Source: Tipula vernalis (Eukaryota > Arthropoda > Insecta > Diptera > Tipulidae). Taken from it: DNA of 64,000 bases. Each line of letters begins with the position of its first letter. Within the stretch, counting starts at the first letter, position 1. The stretch is taken from positions 95,519,930 to 95,583,929 of the forward strand of contig OY282560.1 in the NCBI GenBank assembly GCA_958295665.1. The letters are read 5' to 3'. Below, in pieces: positions 53,221 through 64,000 of this stretch. A program made the translations under genes and the position numbers. The notes beneath the pieces were generated by a model, which worked only from the letters and a program-made list of their open reading frames with translations, did no database searches and was not told the origin of the DNA.

Positions 53221-54817
53221 ACTATGCGTTGCATTAAAATTTGTGCTCATGAAAAAATTATTTTAGCTATGTTTACTAGATTATAAAATTGAGTTAATGC
53301 TTTTTTTTTCAAATTTTTTTTTTTTGCAATGTAATTAAGTATTAAATAATGTTTCATTTGGTATACAATTTATAAAAAAATTCTCAGGATTTACGTATAA
53401 AATAATTAATTTACTTTGTTGCAAAAGTATTTGTGTTACAAATTACTGTTACAAAAATATTTGTGTTAGCAACATTTAAAACAAAATCTACAAATGGTGC
53501 ATTGAAATAACTGCTTCAGCATTTGTTTTTCAAAAATACACATTTTCACATAATTTTGCAAGTTTCATTGTGTTGTGAGCATTAAAAATCGTGACAATAT
53601 GCCAAAAACCCACGAACTGAGTATTGAAACCCGATCTGCAATTGCGGAAGAATATAATTTGGGAATCTCAGCCGAAGAAATGGCGAAAAAGTACAAGTGT
53701 CATAAAAATACCATTTGGTATCAAGTTCGAAAACAAAATATTTACGGAACGGTGCAAAATATTGGAGTACGCCAATGACCAAGAATAACAATTGCAAGAG
53801 AAAATGCTTACATCACTCGATGTATGCTTACAAATGGACATTTAAGTCAACGAGGTCTCGCTAAAACTTTAAAAGATAACGAAAAACTCCAAATACATCA
53901 TTCCACAATTTCTCGTCGTTTAAAAGAAGCCGGAGTAAAGGCCTATACATGCACCAAAAAGTTTTATATTTCAAAACAAAATAAAATAAAACGGCTGTTG
54001 TTCGCAAAGCAGCATATGAACAAGCCCCCCGGATTTTGGAGAAACGTTCTGTTTACTGACGAATATTCGGTATCGTTAGACGGATCTTGGGGTCGCAAAT
54101 TTTATTATTCGGAGCCAGAAAAGGTAAACAAACGTCGTGTTTATGCTACACAACGTCAGGACGGTGGAGGAAATATTATATTACTGAATGATGTAGCATT
54201 GGTAGCTGGTTCAAAAATGATTGGGCTTGACTTTATTCTTCAGCACGACAATGCCCCTGCCCATAAAGGATTTGTTGTGACCAAGTTTTTAAATGATTTG
54301 GACCAACAACGCATAAATTGGTCACCGCAAAGCCCGGATTTAAACATTATAGAAAATGTTTGGGCTTATTTGAAACGAAATATACCATATATAGTTGGAC
54401 GAAGCAAGCAAGAGTTATGGGATGAGATTGTTGAGGTGTGGAGTAAAACACCCCTAGAATTTATTTCCAATTTATTTGACAGCATACCCGGAAGACTAAA
54501 TGAGGTCATATTAAATAAAGCGGGGGGCATACTAAATATTAAATTGAAATAAAATAAACAAAATATTATAAAGTAGTAACGTTTTTTATTAAAACTGTCC
54601 CAACACAAATATTTTTGCAACAGTAATTTGTAACACAAATACTTTTGCAACAAAGTAAATTAATTATGTTATACGTAAATCCTGAGAATTTTTTTATAAA
54701 TTGTATACCAAATGAAACATTATTTAAAAAAAAAAGAATTAACTCAATTTTATAATCTAGTAAATATATAGCTAAAATAATTTTTTCATCAGCACAAATA
54801 TTAATGCAACGCATAGT
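53221..54817 (+). mobile_element. Tc1-like transposon with 216-247-bp inverted repeats
   Basis: Ends ACTATGCGTTGCATTAA and TTAATGCAACGCATAGT. The inverted repeats run 53221-53467 and 54602-54817. Each contains three copies of a GTTGCAAAAxTATTTGTGTT motif (left near 53227, 53417 and 53448), an IR/DR layout like that of Bari- and Paris-type elements, where these are transposase binding sites. The transposase gene between them is broken. A TA target pair is not clean (left TA, right TG). Confidence 0.88.
53599..54552 (+). pseudogene. Tc1-like DDE transposase, one nonsense codon and an internal deletion
   Basis: N-terminal helix-turn-helix domain MPKTHELSIETRSAIAEEYN, then a TGA stop at 53776-53778 where an Arg codon (CGA) would fit, then the second DNA-binding region (HLSQRGLAKTL, HHSTISRRLKEAGVKAY). 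Catalytic blocks: FTDEYSVSL (D1), LQHDNAPAHKG (D2) and SPDLNIIENVW (third acid E, 34 residues after D2 as in Tc1). Between RQDGGGNII and LNDVALVAGSKM roughly 25-30 residues of the family are missing, in frame. So the gene is close to intact but not functional. Confidence 0.9.
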
Positions 54818-56701
54818 GTATGGGAAAACGATTATTTTCATTTACAATTTTAGTTTATTATAATTATGGCTTTTGTTTTGTTTTTATACGAAAATGTTCA
54901 TTAAACATGTAATTTTATTTGATTGAATAATCGAGTCATGACAATGTTTATTTCTTAGTGAAAATCGTCTTCAAAAATAAGATATTTTTGAACTTTAATA
55001 TATTGTTGTTTTTGTAATATACGTCATAACCTCATAACTTGAAATTTATAAACAATACAATAACAAAGCATTCCTAAATATAACTATATAAGTATATCTA
55101 GGTTGGCTTTGACTTTCACGTCTATTGGACGTTTACTGTAAAAAAATATTTTTTATTTTTTTATTTTGACATTTTAATCAACGATGAAATTCTGCACCAA
55201 ATATCCCAAAGCTATATGGTATCCCAATCACGGAATATTATCGAAATTACAAAAGATTACAAATCGTGATCGTCGCCACTGATGATCGAGGTGAAATTAT
55301 GTCATTCGTGGTCCGAAATGAATGGCTGGCTGACCTAAAAATGGGCTGTTGCCTAATTGCTAAATAAATAAAACAATAATCATTGCTTTCATAGCCTCCA
55401 TTCAAATTTGAATTCGAATATCTTTCTATTGTTATTTTGAATTTGCGAAGCATGCTAGATTGTTTTGATTTTCTGTTTTCTTCACACTCATTCCATTGAT
55501 TTAATTTGGAAAGATGTGGACAAATCATGACGCCATTAAATTGAATTTTCTTTTTTTAATACATATTGTTACTGTTATAGAATGTTTTTAATTTAGTTTC
55601 CCTTATTTATATATCCTGTGTTTTAAATGAGTAAGACATTGAGTTGTTTTTTAGCGATTTTAGAAAAAATTATTTAACTGGCTTTAACTTTTTATTCATG
55701 TTTTAGCGTCAATCGAAATCGCGTTTTTTCATACAAACTCTATGAGTGTTTGTTCATTTTTCACATGCCGGCTCAATTTACATTTAATGTCTAAAATTAA
55801 ATTTAAAGTAATGTAAATCTAGGCTATCGAAATTTTGCTTGTTTTATTACTGATTTATCTTACACCTGATTTAAATTATGATACCCTAATTCCCATAGCG
55901 TTGCACTTCAGGCGATGACTCTAGTAACGTCAGATCGCATAAAAATAGTCATTCTTGAAGCCGATCCAAGTGATTATTGTTATTATTGAAGGGCCATGTG
56001 GGCGTTCAGCCACCTCGCACTGCAACCTAAAAGATCTTTTGTGTTGGACATTCAGGCTCTTAATGAACCTGATAATACTGAACCTGAACACAAGGGCGGT
56101 CTTGTCATAAGTGCAAATGGGGCACTGCAACCGGGCGTAAAAATAAACCAATATTTAATGGGCGCAATAGTTAAATTAAATACACTGTTATATTAACATT
56201 AATAAAATTATAATTTAATTTATTAAACTAAATAAAAATTTCAAAGAAAAAAATAAAAACCAAACGCATAATACCATATTGTATTCGTTCGTATTGGATT
56301 TTTTTTCTTGGCTCTCTTAATTTCTCTTCTCTTTATTTGCTTCTCACTCTTACCCATAAAAAGGGACAAGGTAAATTATATAACGCTCTATACCGTGTGA
56401 ATTACAATTGCATAATATTCGTTTGAATAACATTGTTTTGTAGTTGAAGTTCAATTTATGTCAATCGCTTTAGATCAGCTGTTATATTTGACTGTTTTTT
56501 GTGCAATAAAGTGATTTGCTTGATAAAATCTGTGATTTTTGTGATATGTAGATGTGATATTATAGAGTGATCTGATTGATAAAATCTGTGTTTAATTGTG
56601 CAATATAATTTGATTTCTAAAATCGGTCTTTTTGTGACGGAAATTTTATATTTCATCAGTGTAAATTATATTTACATATTAGTTATCGATTGCTGTTTAA
56701 A
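54818..56701. other. intergenic, no gene recognised
   Basis: AT-rich. Short frames at 55247-55528 (minus) and 55996-56196 (plus) carry no recognisable domain. The last few hundred bases should contain the 5' end of the hAT element, but I could not find its terminal repeat. Confidence 0.4.
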
Positions 56702-59165
56702 ATGAGTGCGAATAAAAAACTATCGGTATGTGAATTTCGCAAGCGAAAAAGAAATCGCGATCATTTGGATAAAACACAGGCAAGTTCTTTGTTAAAATAT
56801 TTAGACACAAATTTTCCTCTAGTAGGTACACTGAATTCTTTGGTTGAAGACACTACTGCGATTAGTTCTACTTTAAATGATTGTAGTACAATACAGTCTA
56901 GTTCGAATATTCCCCTGATTGACGATCAAATAACTCTAGATCCAAATTTAGTATCTATAGATCTGTTACACTAGATAAAAATGATTTAGAAAAATTAAGT
57001 GTTGATCAAGCTGTCTTAAATTCTTCTCACGAAGTTGAAAATAATTTGCATGTTTTAGTTGATTTAAGTGATCCAGCGAAATGGCCAAAGCTAAGTGAAA
57101 AGATTATTCAACTAATTGTAGAAAATGGTCCCGTACAAGTTGATAATTTAAAGTTCCCTATTAAGAATAAAAGAAAGTTCAATCCAAATATTTATGATAG
57201 GGTGATGTCAAATGAACAGATCTTTAAACGAAATTGGCTTATACCATATATTCTATTTCAACGGATGTCGTATTTTGTTTTTGTTGTAAATTGTATACTT
57301 CTCGTTGTGATGATAATATGACTCTTATTAATCAAAGATTTACAGATTGGAACCATTTAATCAGATTAGTTCAGTCACATGAAAATAGCGTGAACCATTT
57401 ACAATATTTTAAATTATGGAAATAATTAGAAAAACGCTCAAAATCAAATTGTACAACTATAGATTTTAATCTTCAACGACAAATGACTGCAGAAGTTCGA
57501 CACTGGAGGGTAGTGCTTAAGCGGTTAATAATATTTGTTGAATTTTTAGGAACATAATCACTTGCATTTCATGGAAAATCTGAAGTGTTGAATGATCCAA
57601 GTAATGGGAATTTTCTAAAACTGGTTGAATTTGTAAGTAAATTTGATCCTGTGCTTTCTGAACACCTTCGAAGAATAAATAATAACGAAACTAAAAACAA
57701 ATACTTGAGCAAAAATATTCAAAACGAGTTAATTCAAATTATTTCACATTCAGTAAAAGATAAAATTGTTTCTATAATACATATTTGATTATACTCCAGA
57801 TAAGAGTCATAAAGAGCAATTAACCTTAATTATTCGATTTCTTTGTTATGAAAACTCTATGTTTGAAATCAGAGAACATTTCATAACATTCTTAGAAGCC
57901 AACCTTACTAAAGGAGCTGGTCTTACTGAAATTGTATTGAACGTTATGATAATGGTTCAAACATGAAAGGCAAACATCTTATACGAACTAAAGAGCCAAG
58001 GGCTTTTTTTGTACCGTGCTCGTCCCATACATTAAACTTAGTTGTTAATGATGCGGCACAATGCTCCCGAGATGCTGTTAGTTTATTTGATATTGTTCAA
58101 AATTTGTATGTGTTCTTTTCGAATTCTGTTAAAAGATGGGCAGTATTAAAAATACATATTAATAATTTTACTCTTAAACCAATTTGTACCACAATATGGG
58201 AAAGCCGAATTGACGCCCTAAAACCATTAAAGGAACAATTGGGAGATATTTATGAAGCTCTTATCGAAGTTTCAACGTTTGGTGATGCATCTACAGTAAA
58301 TACTGCAGAAGCTTTGGGAGGTACAATTTTAGAATTTAAGTTTATATGTGCGTTAAAAATATTTGGCATACAATCTTAGAGACTATTAATATAGTAAGCA
58401 AATACCTCCAAAATCCCAAAATGAATATTTTAGCTGCTGAGAACAGATAACGAATTTGAATTTTTTTTTGCAAATGTCAACAAAAATTGATGACGAATTA
58501 GAAGTTCCCAATTGCTTTCCAAACCCAATTGTTTTACGATCTCGTCGAAAGAAGTCTTTATTTGGCTATGAAGGAGTGGATGCACCTATTGTGGACCCAA
58601 TGCAAAACTTTAAAATTGAATTTTATTTTAAAATCATTGATCAATCAATTTCATCAATTACAGAAAGATTTCAGCAATTATCCGAACATACAAATATTTT
58701 TTTCATTTTTATACGACATTCAATTATTATCTGTCATGTCTCCTGAAGATTTAAAAAAAAATTGTAATCATTTAAAAAAGGTGTTAACTAACGGAAATAC
58801 TTCAGATATCGACGATAAGGACTTATTAAATGAACTTCAAATGTTATCGACGTTATTGTAACCGAACACTGTTTCTCTTTATATCCTAAACTATATTTTT
58901 AGCAACAACTTAACTTGCATTTCCAAATACAGTCACTGCTCTTAAAATTTTGTTAACATTGCCTGTTTCTGTAGCAACTGGAGAAAGAAGCTTTTCTAAA
59001 TTAAAACTTATTAAAAATTATTTGAGTAGCACCATGTCACAAAAAAGATTAAATGGCTTAACTATCATGTCAATCGAAAAAGATTTGATAGATAAACTCG
59101 ACTACAGTACTTTAATTGAGAAATTTGCCACGATTAAAGCACGAAATATTAATTTTTTACAATAA
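56702..59165 (+). pseudogene. hAT transposase (zinc-finger MYM type 1-like), decayed
   Basis: Fragments in order: N-terminal MSANKKLSVCEFRKRKR, the TTF-type zinc-finger segment (DPAKWPKLSEKIIQLIVENG, RNWLIPY, FCFCCKLY in shifting frames), the transposase core (LAFHGKSEVLNDPSNGNFLK, NIQNELIQIISHSVKDKI, SSHTLNLVVNDAAQCS), and the dimerisation end (LPVSVATGERSFSKLKLIKN, LSSTMSQKRLNGLTIMSIEK). Many hAT-derived genes annotated as zinc finger MYM-type protein 1-like share this layout. Several stops and frameshifts (for example 56972, 57319, 57786, 58377) show that it is dead. Confidence 0.88.
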
Positions 59166-60061
59166 ATTGTTAATTTAATCGTGGGCACTAAGAAGAAAAA
59201 TAGAATTAGAGTAAAACCAACTTTATATAAAATTGGTATTCAAATCCAATTGAAAACTTTATGCAATACAGAATTCAAAAGATTTAAAAAAATCTGTACT
59301 AAAGCATTAAATGCGATTTCTCAATGTTTTTGTTTTTGCAGTTAACTACTTTTTATTTAAAAAAACCATTAAGAAAAATAAAAAAATTGAAAAAATATTG
59401 CTTAATATGGCTATTACAGCGGGAAATGAAGGATTTATTTTTTTATAGCCAGAAACGCTACTAAAATAAATCGAAGTTGAAAATGAAAAATTATATACTA
59501 AGGATTTCGAATTTAAAACAATAAACAAAATGGTGACATTTTTAAAAAGTAAACTTAGTGTTGTCCATTGGCATACCTCTGTTTCGTTTTACTTTATTTA
59601 TAGCCCTTTACTGCACCTTTTTAAAAGTCCGTCTCATAACACCATTACAGATTGTTTTAAATGTATTCTAGGTTTTCGTAAGCAGCCTCGCATTATTTTC
59701 CCCTTGACTAATATTGTTTTATTCAATAGATGATGAATCTAAAACAATCACTAAATTTATCGAATTTATTAAGATTCCCTTAAATAATGTGATAGACTTT
59801 TAAATCGGTGCTAATCAAGTACAAAGTATCAGTAAAGCAAAGTTGGTACAAAAATTAAAACAAAAAATTATTTTTGAACTCTTTGCTACAACAAGATTTT
59901 GGTCTAAGAGGCACAAACAACATCACTTCCTTTTCCCTTTTTAACCGTTTTAGTGCCGCGCACAAAAATTTGAATTGTTGCATTAATTGCTAAGCCAAAT
60001 TTATTTATGTATGTACATAATTTCTTAATTTTTGAGAAGCGGGTAACAAAAAAAATTAGTT
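59166..60061. other. no gene recognised
   Basis: AT-rich spacer between the hAT and piggyBac elements; presumably includes the 3' end of the hAT element. No terminal repeat could be assigned. Confidence 0.4.
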
Positions 60062-60106
60062 TTAAACCTCATACGACGGTTAGAAAAAGTTACACATGTG
60101 ACCCTT

Positions 60107-60122
60107 GGGTGAAATTTCACCC
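60107..60122. repeat. subterminal palindrome of the piggyBac element (three copies)
   Basis: GGGTGAAATTTCACCC is a perfect 16-bp palindrome here and at 62286-62301; a third copy with one change (GGGTGAAATTCCACCC) is at 62149-62164. Each lies in the context CTTTGGGTG or close to it. Two sit 31-41 bp from an element end. Likely transposase-binding or regulatory sites (inference). Confidence 0.8.
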
Positions 60123-60189
60123 ACATATTGAAATAAAGCAAAATAATCAATTTCATTTTGGTTACAGTTAATTTTATTTATTTTTTAAG

Positions 60190-61500
60190 TTATGTTTTAT
60201 TGCAATTTGGCCAATAGTAAACAATGGTCTTGTGTTCACCACATACAGATTTTTGGCAGGTATGGCAAACTGAATAAGCTTTTCTATCTTTCTTGGAGCA
60301 AAACTCACAACGAGACCCCGAGATTTTGCTTTTTTTAACACCGGCTTTTTCTGTAAAATTGGCCGGTCTGGTTGCACCAGACGCTTCCATTATACTAGAT
60401 ATTTCTGTTATATCAGATGCACTTGTGCCATAAATGTTTGACAAGGTCCATTGAAGAGTTTCCTCTTGGTAATCTGGGTCCTCTTATTATTTGTTGATAG
60501 ACAAGGTCAGCTCCAAGTTGTAGAGTAGAAACAAACGTCGTTTGTATATTTTGTTTTTATTCCAGTCGGGGTCGACTTCCAGCCACAAAACATATGCATT
60601 GACACTTGAAGCGTCTATCGTGTTAAAAAATAAGGCGAAAAGCCAGCGATTGGTTTTTCGTTTTGTTGTGTAGGTCCCAACCATTTGATCTAAGGTTTCG
60701 ACACCAGACTTGGTTTTATTGTAATATTTGATCATTTCAGGTAAACATTTTGCATCCGTGGAAGTAGTTCTGGGATGAAATGTGGTCAAAACTGTGACAT
60801 TTTTATATTTTTTTGGAACATATTGCACCAACGATATATTTTCGTAAAAATAAAAGTTGCTGGAAAATACGGGACGCCGACGTAATTCCTGTTTCGTGAC
60901 GGCTGGTAAAAATGTTTTATTTGAGCGTACTGTTCCAACAATTTTATTTTTATGTTTGAATAATTCTTTAGCCAAGTTGAGACTTGTAAAAATTTATCGT
61001 ACGTGATATTACGACCCTTAAAGTCTTTTACTAGGTCTAGCACTACCTTCTGACCCTGATTTGTTACAGGTGCTGAATTTGGTTCTTTTCCAATGTATAC
61101 CTGCATGTTCCAAGCAAATTTCGAGGTCAGTAAAGTATTAGATAAAGACCATATTTTGTTGGCTTAGATGGTATATAACGCTTGAAAGGACAACGCCCAC
61201 GGAAAGCCGACAATTGCTCGTCAATAGTCATTTTTTCATAATATGGAACATAAAGTAGTGGCATATTGCCAACCGATTTATCCCACAGGTTACAAATAGG
61301 CGCGTAATCATTTTGAGTAGTCATTTTTCGCCATGGTGCATCGAAACATTGTTCTGCCCTTTTGATCATCCCACAGATTATCAATAGATTCCCCGTTAGA
61401 CTTGTAAACCCCTGCCAAAATTAGGGTTCCTATGTATGCCTGAATCGTGATATTTTCGAGACCATCCCAATCCTCAACAACAGTTCTCTACCATAATGTA
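60190..61500 (-). pseudogene. piggyBac (PGBD4-like) transposase, frameshifted, 5'-truncated
   Basis: In minus-strand order: DGLENITIQAYIGTLILAGV and NGESIDNLWDD; then across a frameshift DNA_transposase-type blocks YEKMTIDEQLSAFRGRCPFK, KPTKYGLYLI, GQKVVLDLVKDFKGRNIT and YDKF; then GTVRSNKTFLPA, HPRTTSTDAKCLPEMIKYYN, KTKSGVETLDQMVGTYTTKR, KTNRWLFALFFNTIDASSVN. The C-terminal cysteine-rich zinc finger is CEFCSKKDRKAYSVCHTC, then CGEHK. The catalytic Asp blocks (DEQLSAFRG; DQMVGTY) are present, but the N-terminus upstream of about 61500 is absent and at least three frameshifts occur. Confidence 0.9.
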
Positions 61501-61653
61501 CAATATTTTGGTTTTTATAGTTTTAGGCAAAATAAAAAATAACAGAATACCATAGAGAATCATAAAGGTCTATGTCAATACTAACAGCTACATTTAGCGA
61601 ATTATATATCTAAACAAAAATAAAATTTCCTATGAAATCGAAGAAATGAAATA

Positions 61654-61856
61654 CACCTGTCCCTCGATTAACATGGTAATTGCGTTCCGCCAAATTACCG
61701 TGTAACTCAAAACCGTGTTAATCACGACTAATAAATATGTATGTTATTCATACTCGTTTTTATACTTTTCCTCGTTTTAAGACTTTGTCTCATTTCGTTG
61801 ACCGTGTTAAATTAAATTCGCGTTAATCAAGTACCGTGTTAATCGAGGGACAGGTG
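61654..61856. repeat. 203-bp MITE with TA target duplication (pogo/Tigger-like ends)
   Basis: CACCTGTCCCTCGATTAACA at both ends in inverse orientation, flanked by TA (61652-61653; 61857-61858). The interior repeats ACCGTGTTAATC several times. The TCCCTCGATTAAC end resembles pogo/Tigger-type termini. It lies inside the piggyBac element. Confidence 0.88.
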
Positions 61857-62565
61857 TACACGAATTTATGTAGTCTTGTATTATAAGCACTACAAATGAT
61901 TCTGTTTACACTCGAATTCTTGCGTCAGTGTTTTCCTAGTTCCTTACCTCTTTACCAATAAACTAAAAACTTGGTTTTGGGTATATATAAATGTAAACAG
62001 GCTCAATAAAAGTAGTGTGGTTGCATGCGAACGTTTGTTCGCGGCTTTTTATTGTTGTTGGTTTTGGATTTATAATACTATTATGACAACATAATACTAT
62101 TATGTACCTGATTCTTGTACGTGCAATACCAAATAAATGTACTTATATGGGTGAAATTCCACCCAAAGGCCGCTGGCGTACTTTTTTTTGTTTCGAATAA
62201 TAAGAAGATTTGTTATATTTAAATCCTAATAATTTTATAAAGCTGCCGGGCTTAGTAAAAAAATCAGAGCATTAAAATCTTAAATGGGTGAAATTTCACC
62301 CAAAGATCGTATGAAGGTTAAAGGGAAATTACCAAGGGACAAACTAAAGAGGCAAGGAACTAATGACTAGATTTGTTGAAAATTGTGTTAATACAAGTAA
62401 AATGAGTTTCAAGCTGCTACTTTTTAACTCAAAGCACACACTGGTTCACACACAACCAACCGGGTATAAGTTAATATAAAGGGTTTTCCATCTGTTAGTT
62501 TTTTTTACGCTCAAAAAAAAACATTTATTGTGCGCCCGAAAATTGACAAATGAAAAGTCAAAACT

Positions 62566-63095
62566 ATGTCATTTTTAGCCATGGATTCATTTACAATGCT
62601 ACAACGCGTTTTGTTATTCCAAACTTATTACGGAAATGATCGTTCTGTAAAAAGTACATTTCATAAATTACGTGATGATTTTGGTCGACATGGACGTCCT
62701 ACGGAACCTGTAATTCGCAAAATTGCTAAACGTTTTGAAGAAACTGTAACAGCTGTAAGTGAAACAACAATTAAACGTGTTGTTAACCACTTTACATCGA
62801 ATTTTACACGTTGATTTACACATGCACCCTTACAAAATTCAATTAACTCAACAATTGAAGCCAGCTGACCATCAGCAACGTCGTCGTTTTGTTGATTGAT
62901 TGCTCGAACAAAAGGAGCGTTTTTCATCAAAAATCATCTTTTCAGATTAAGCTCATTTTCACCTCAACTTTGTCACCGTTAGATTATTTTCTTGGGGGTG
63001 TTTTGAAAAGAAAAGTTTATAGCAATAAGAATAAGTATGTTAATGAAAACCAATTTCATAAATTAAGTAAGACTTTGGTCAAATTTCAACAATAA
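62566..63095 (+). pseudogene. mariner/Tc1-superfamily transposase remnant with internal deletion
   Basis: N-terminal helix-turn-helix (MLQRVLLFQTYYGNDRSVKS, HKLRDDFGRHGRPTEPVIRK, IAKRFEETVTAVSE), then in another frame MHPYKIQLTQQLKPADHQQR and FSSKIIFSD (start of the first catalytic block), then directly the C-terminal block LSPLDYFLGGVLKRKVYSNK. The two catalytic-Asp-bearing middle blocks are missing. A short terminal-like AAAGGGTTTTCCATCTG lies at 62478-62494. Confidence 0.8.
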
Positions 63096-64000
63096 AAAGC
63101 TCAAAGCTTCAAATCAATTACATATATCTGCAATTATTTGAGCAGTTTAGGTTTTACGCTCAACGCTTTTCAATATCTGAAATAATTATTAAAGGCCAAT
63201 TAAAATTTTGGCCTTCGTTAAGTATTTATATACTTCTCGAACCATGAAAAAGGAAGTATCAATGTACCGAATACCCGAGCAAATATTATCCCAAATAATA
63301 TTTATATTTGCAATACAATTTTTAAGAGACAAAGTGTGAAATGTATGGATAATATGTACAACGAATTCCTTATATACTTGCACTATATGTGTAAAAATTG
63401 TGTATTTTGGTCTTGTTAATATATAAAATATTTTGTTCCAAAACTCACAGTAGTATTACATAAGTATTATATATACATATGTATATGTTTATTTCGGCTT
63501 AGTTAAGTAATTTCAAATAACCTTTCCATATTCTTTATTATGTAGTTAGATAGTATATAAGTAGGTATAGTAAATTGGACAGATCCAATCTTTACCGCAC
63601 TCTATTCATACAAATATTATATGCCTATGTTGAAGTGCACACAATACTTACTATGTACATACATAGAAATACCCTTTTATGCAAAACCTTACTATTTTTG
63701 TACCCAAATAAGAAGAGAGCAAAAGGAGACAAACAGACTTGTAAAGACGTAACATGGTATGTACATATATTATGTTTAATAATTAGAAGAATCAATAAAA
63801 AATGAAAATAATTATGTGGGTGAAGTACATATCTTATCAAAGTTTAATAAATCAAATTGTATTGGCAATCAAATTTATTTCATAACATTTTTATCAATGA
63901 AAGTTGAATTATACACAGACCTAATAAAAAAAAAACAAATCGTATGGTTGAGGTGGTTTAAATAGATTTAAGGCGATTTAAGTTTTATACTTTAGGTATC
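63096..64000. other. no gene recognised
   Basis: AT-rich end of window. Short frames on both strands carry no domain. No repeats or RNA genes could be supported. Confidence 0.4.

Larger units (their letters stand above)
60066..62317 (-). mobile_element. piggyBac element with TTAA target sites
   Basis: Flanked by TTAA at 60062-60065 and 62318-62321, the hallmark target of piggyBac. Termini ACCTCATACGA and (inverse) CCTTCATACGA agree at 9 of 11 positions. A palindrome GGGTGAAATTTCACCC lies just inside both ends. The minus-strand transposase is frameshifted and lacks its N-terminal part. A 203-bp MITE is nested at 61654-61856. Confidence 0.9.

Noticed and set aside
59346..59733. Two small frames between hAT and piggyBac
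   Set aside because: Opposite-strand, low-complexity translations without family features.

Overview
The window is nuclear DNA from an arthropod, almost certainly an insect. It is AT-rich, has short introns and UTR introns, carries intron-split orthologues of conserved animal genes, and encodes a RYamide neuropeptide precursor, a family known from arthropods. The gene and transposon set would suit a fly, perhaps a lower dipteran, but I cannot fix the order from sequence alone. About half of the window is transposable-element DNA.

Host genes, left to right: a complete six-exon SF3B3 splicing-factor gene (minus, 6056-10966; the joined exons give 1217 codons); a THUMPD1-like tRNA-acetylation adaptor (minus, 17878-18759); two small heat-shock proteins in tandem (minus, 19353-19943 and 20465-21061); an ARL14EP-like cysteine-rich protein (minus, 22365-22868); the mitochondrial presequence protease PITRM1 (plus, 35830-38901); a METTL25-family methyltransferase-like protein (plus, 39225-40580); and a small three-exon RYamide precursor gene (minus, 40834-41788) converging on it. 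These are unrelated housekeeping and signalling genes, with no sign of joint regulation apart from the sHSP pair.

Mobile DNA: 1-3725 holds broken gypsy and LINE pieces. 12664-15080 holds a chimeric reading frame in which a THAP/P-element transposase N-terminus runs in frame into a gypsy aspartic protease. 24764-34787 is a nested stack: a gypsy element (TSD TTAAC) broken by a 168-bp solo LTR (TSD GTGAG) and by a nearly intact copia element (TSD GCGCC), whose own LTR is broken by a 953-bp non-autonomous DNA transposon. A MITE-like family occurs as two inverted copies just outside this stack. 43.9-50.3 kb is a graveyard of mariner, foldback-like, gypsy and LINE fragments. 52.6-63.1 kb holds two short palindromic/MITE elements, a Tc1-like element with long inverted repeats, a decayed hAT, a piggyBac element with TTAA target sites and a nested TA-flanked MITE, and a deleted mariner-like gene. 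A degenerate satellite-like tandem array lies at 15500-16235.

The most notable items are the THAP/P-element-gypsy fusion, the nested retroelement stack with exact target duplications, and the RYamide gene, which is split so finely that simple ORF finding misses it.
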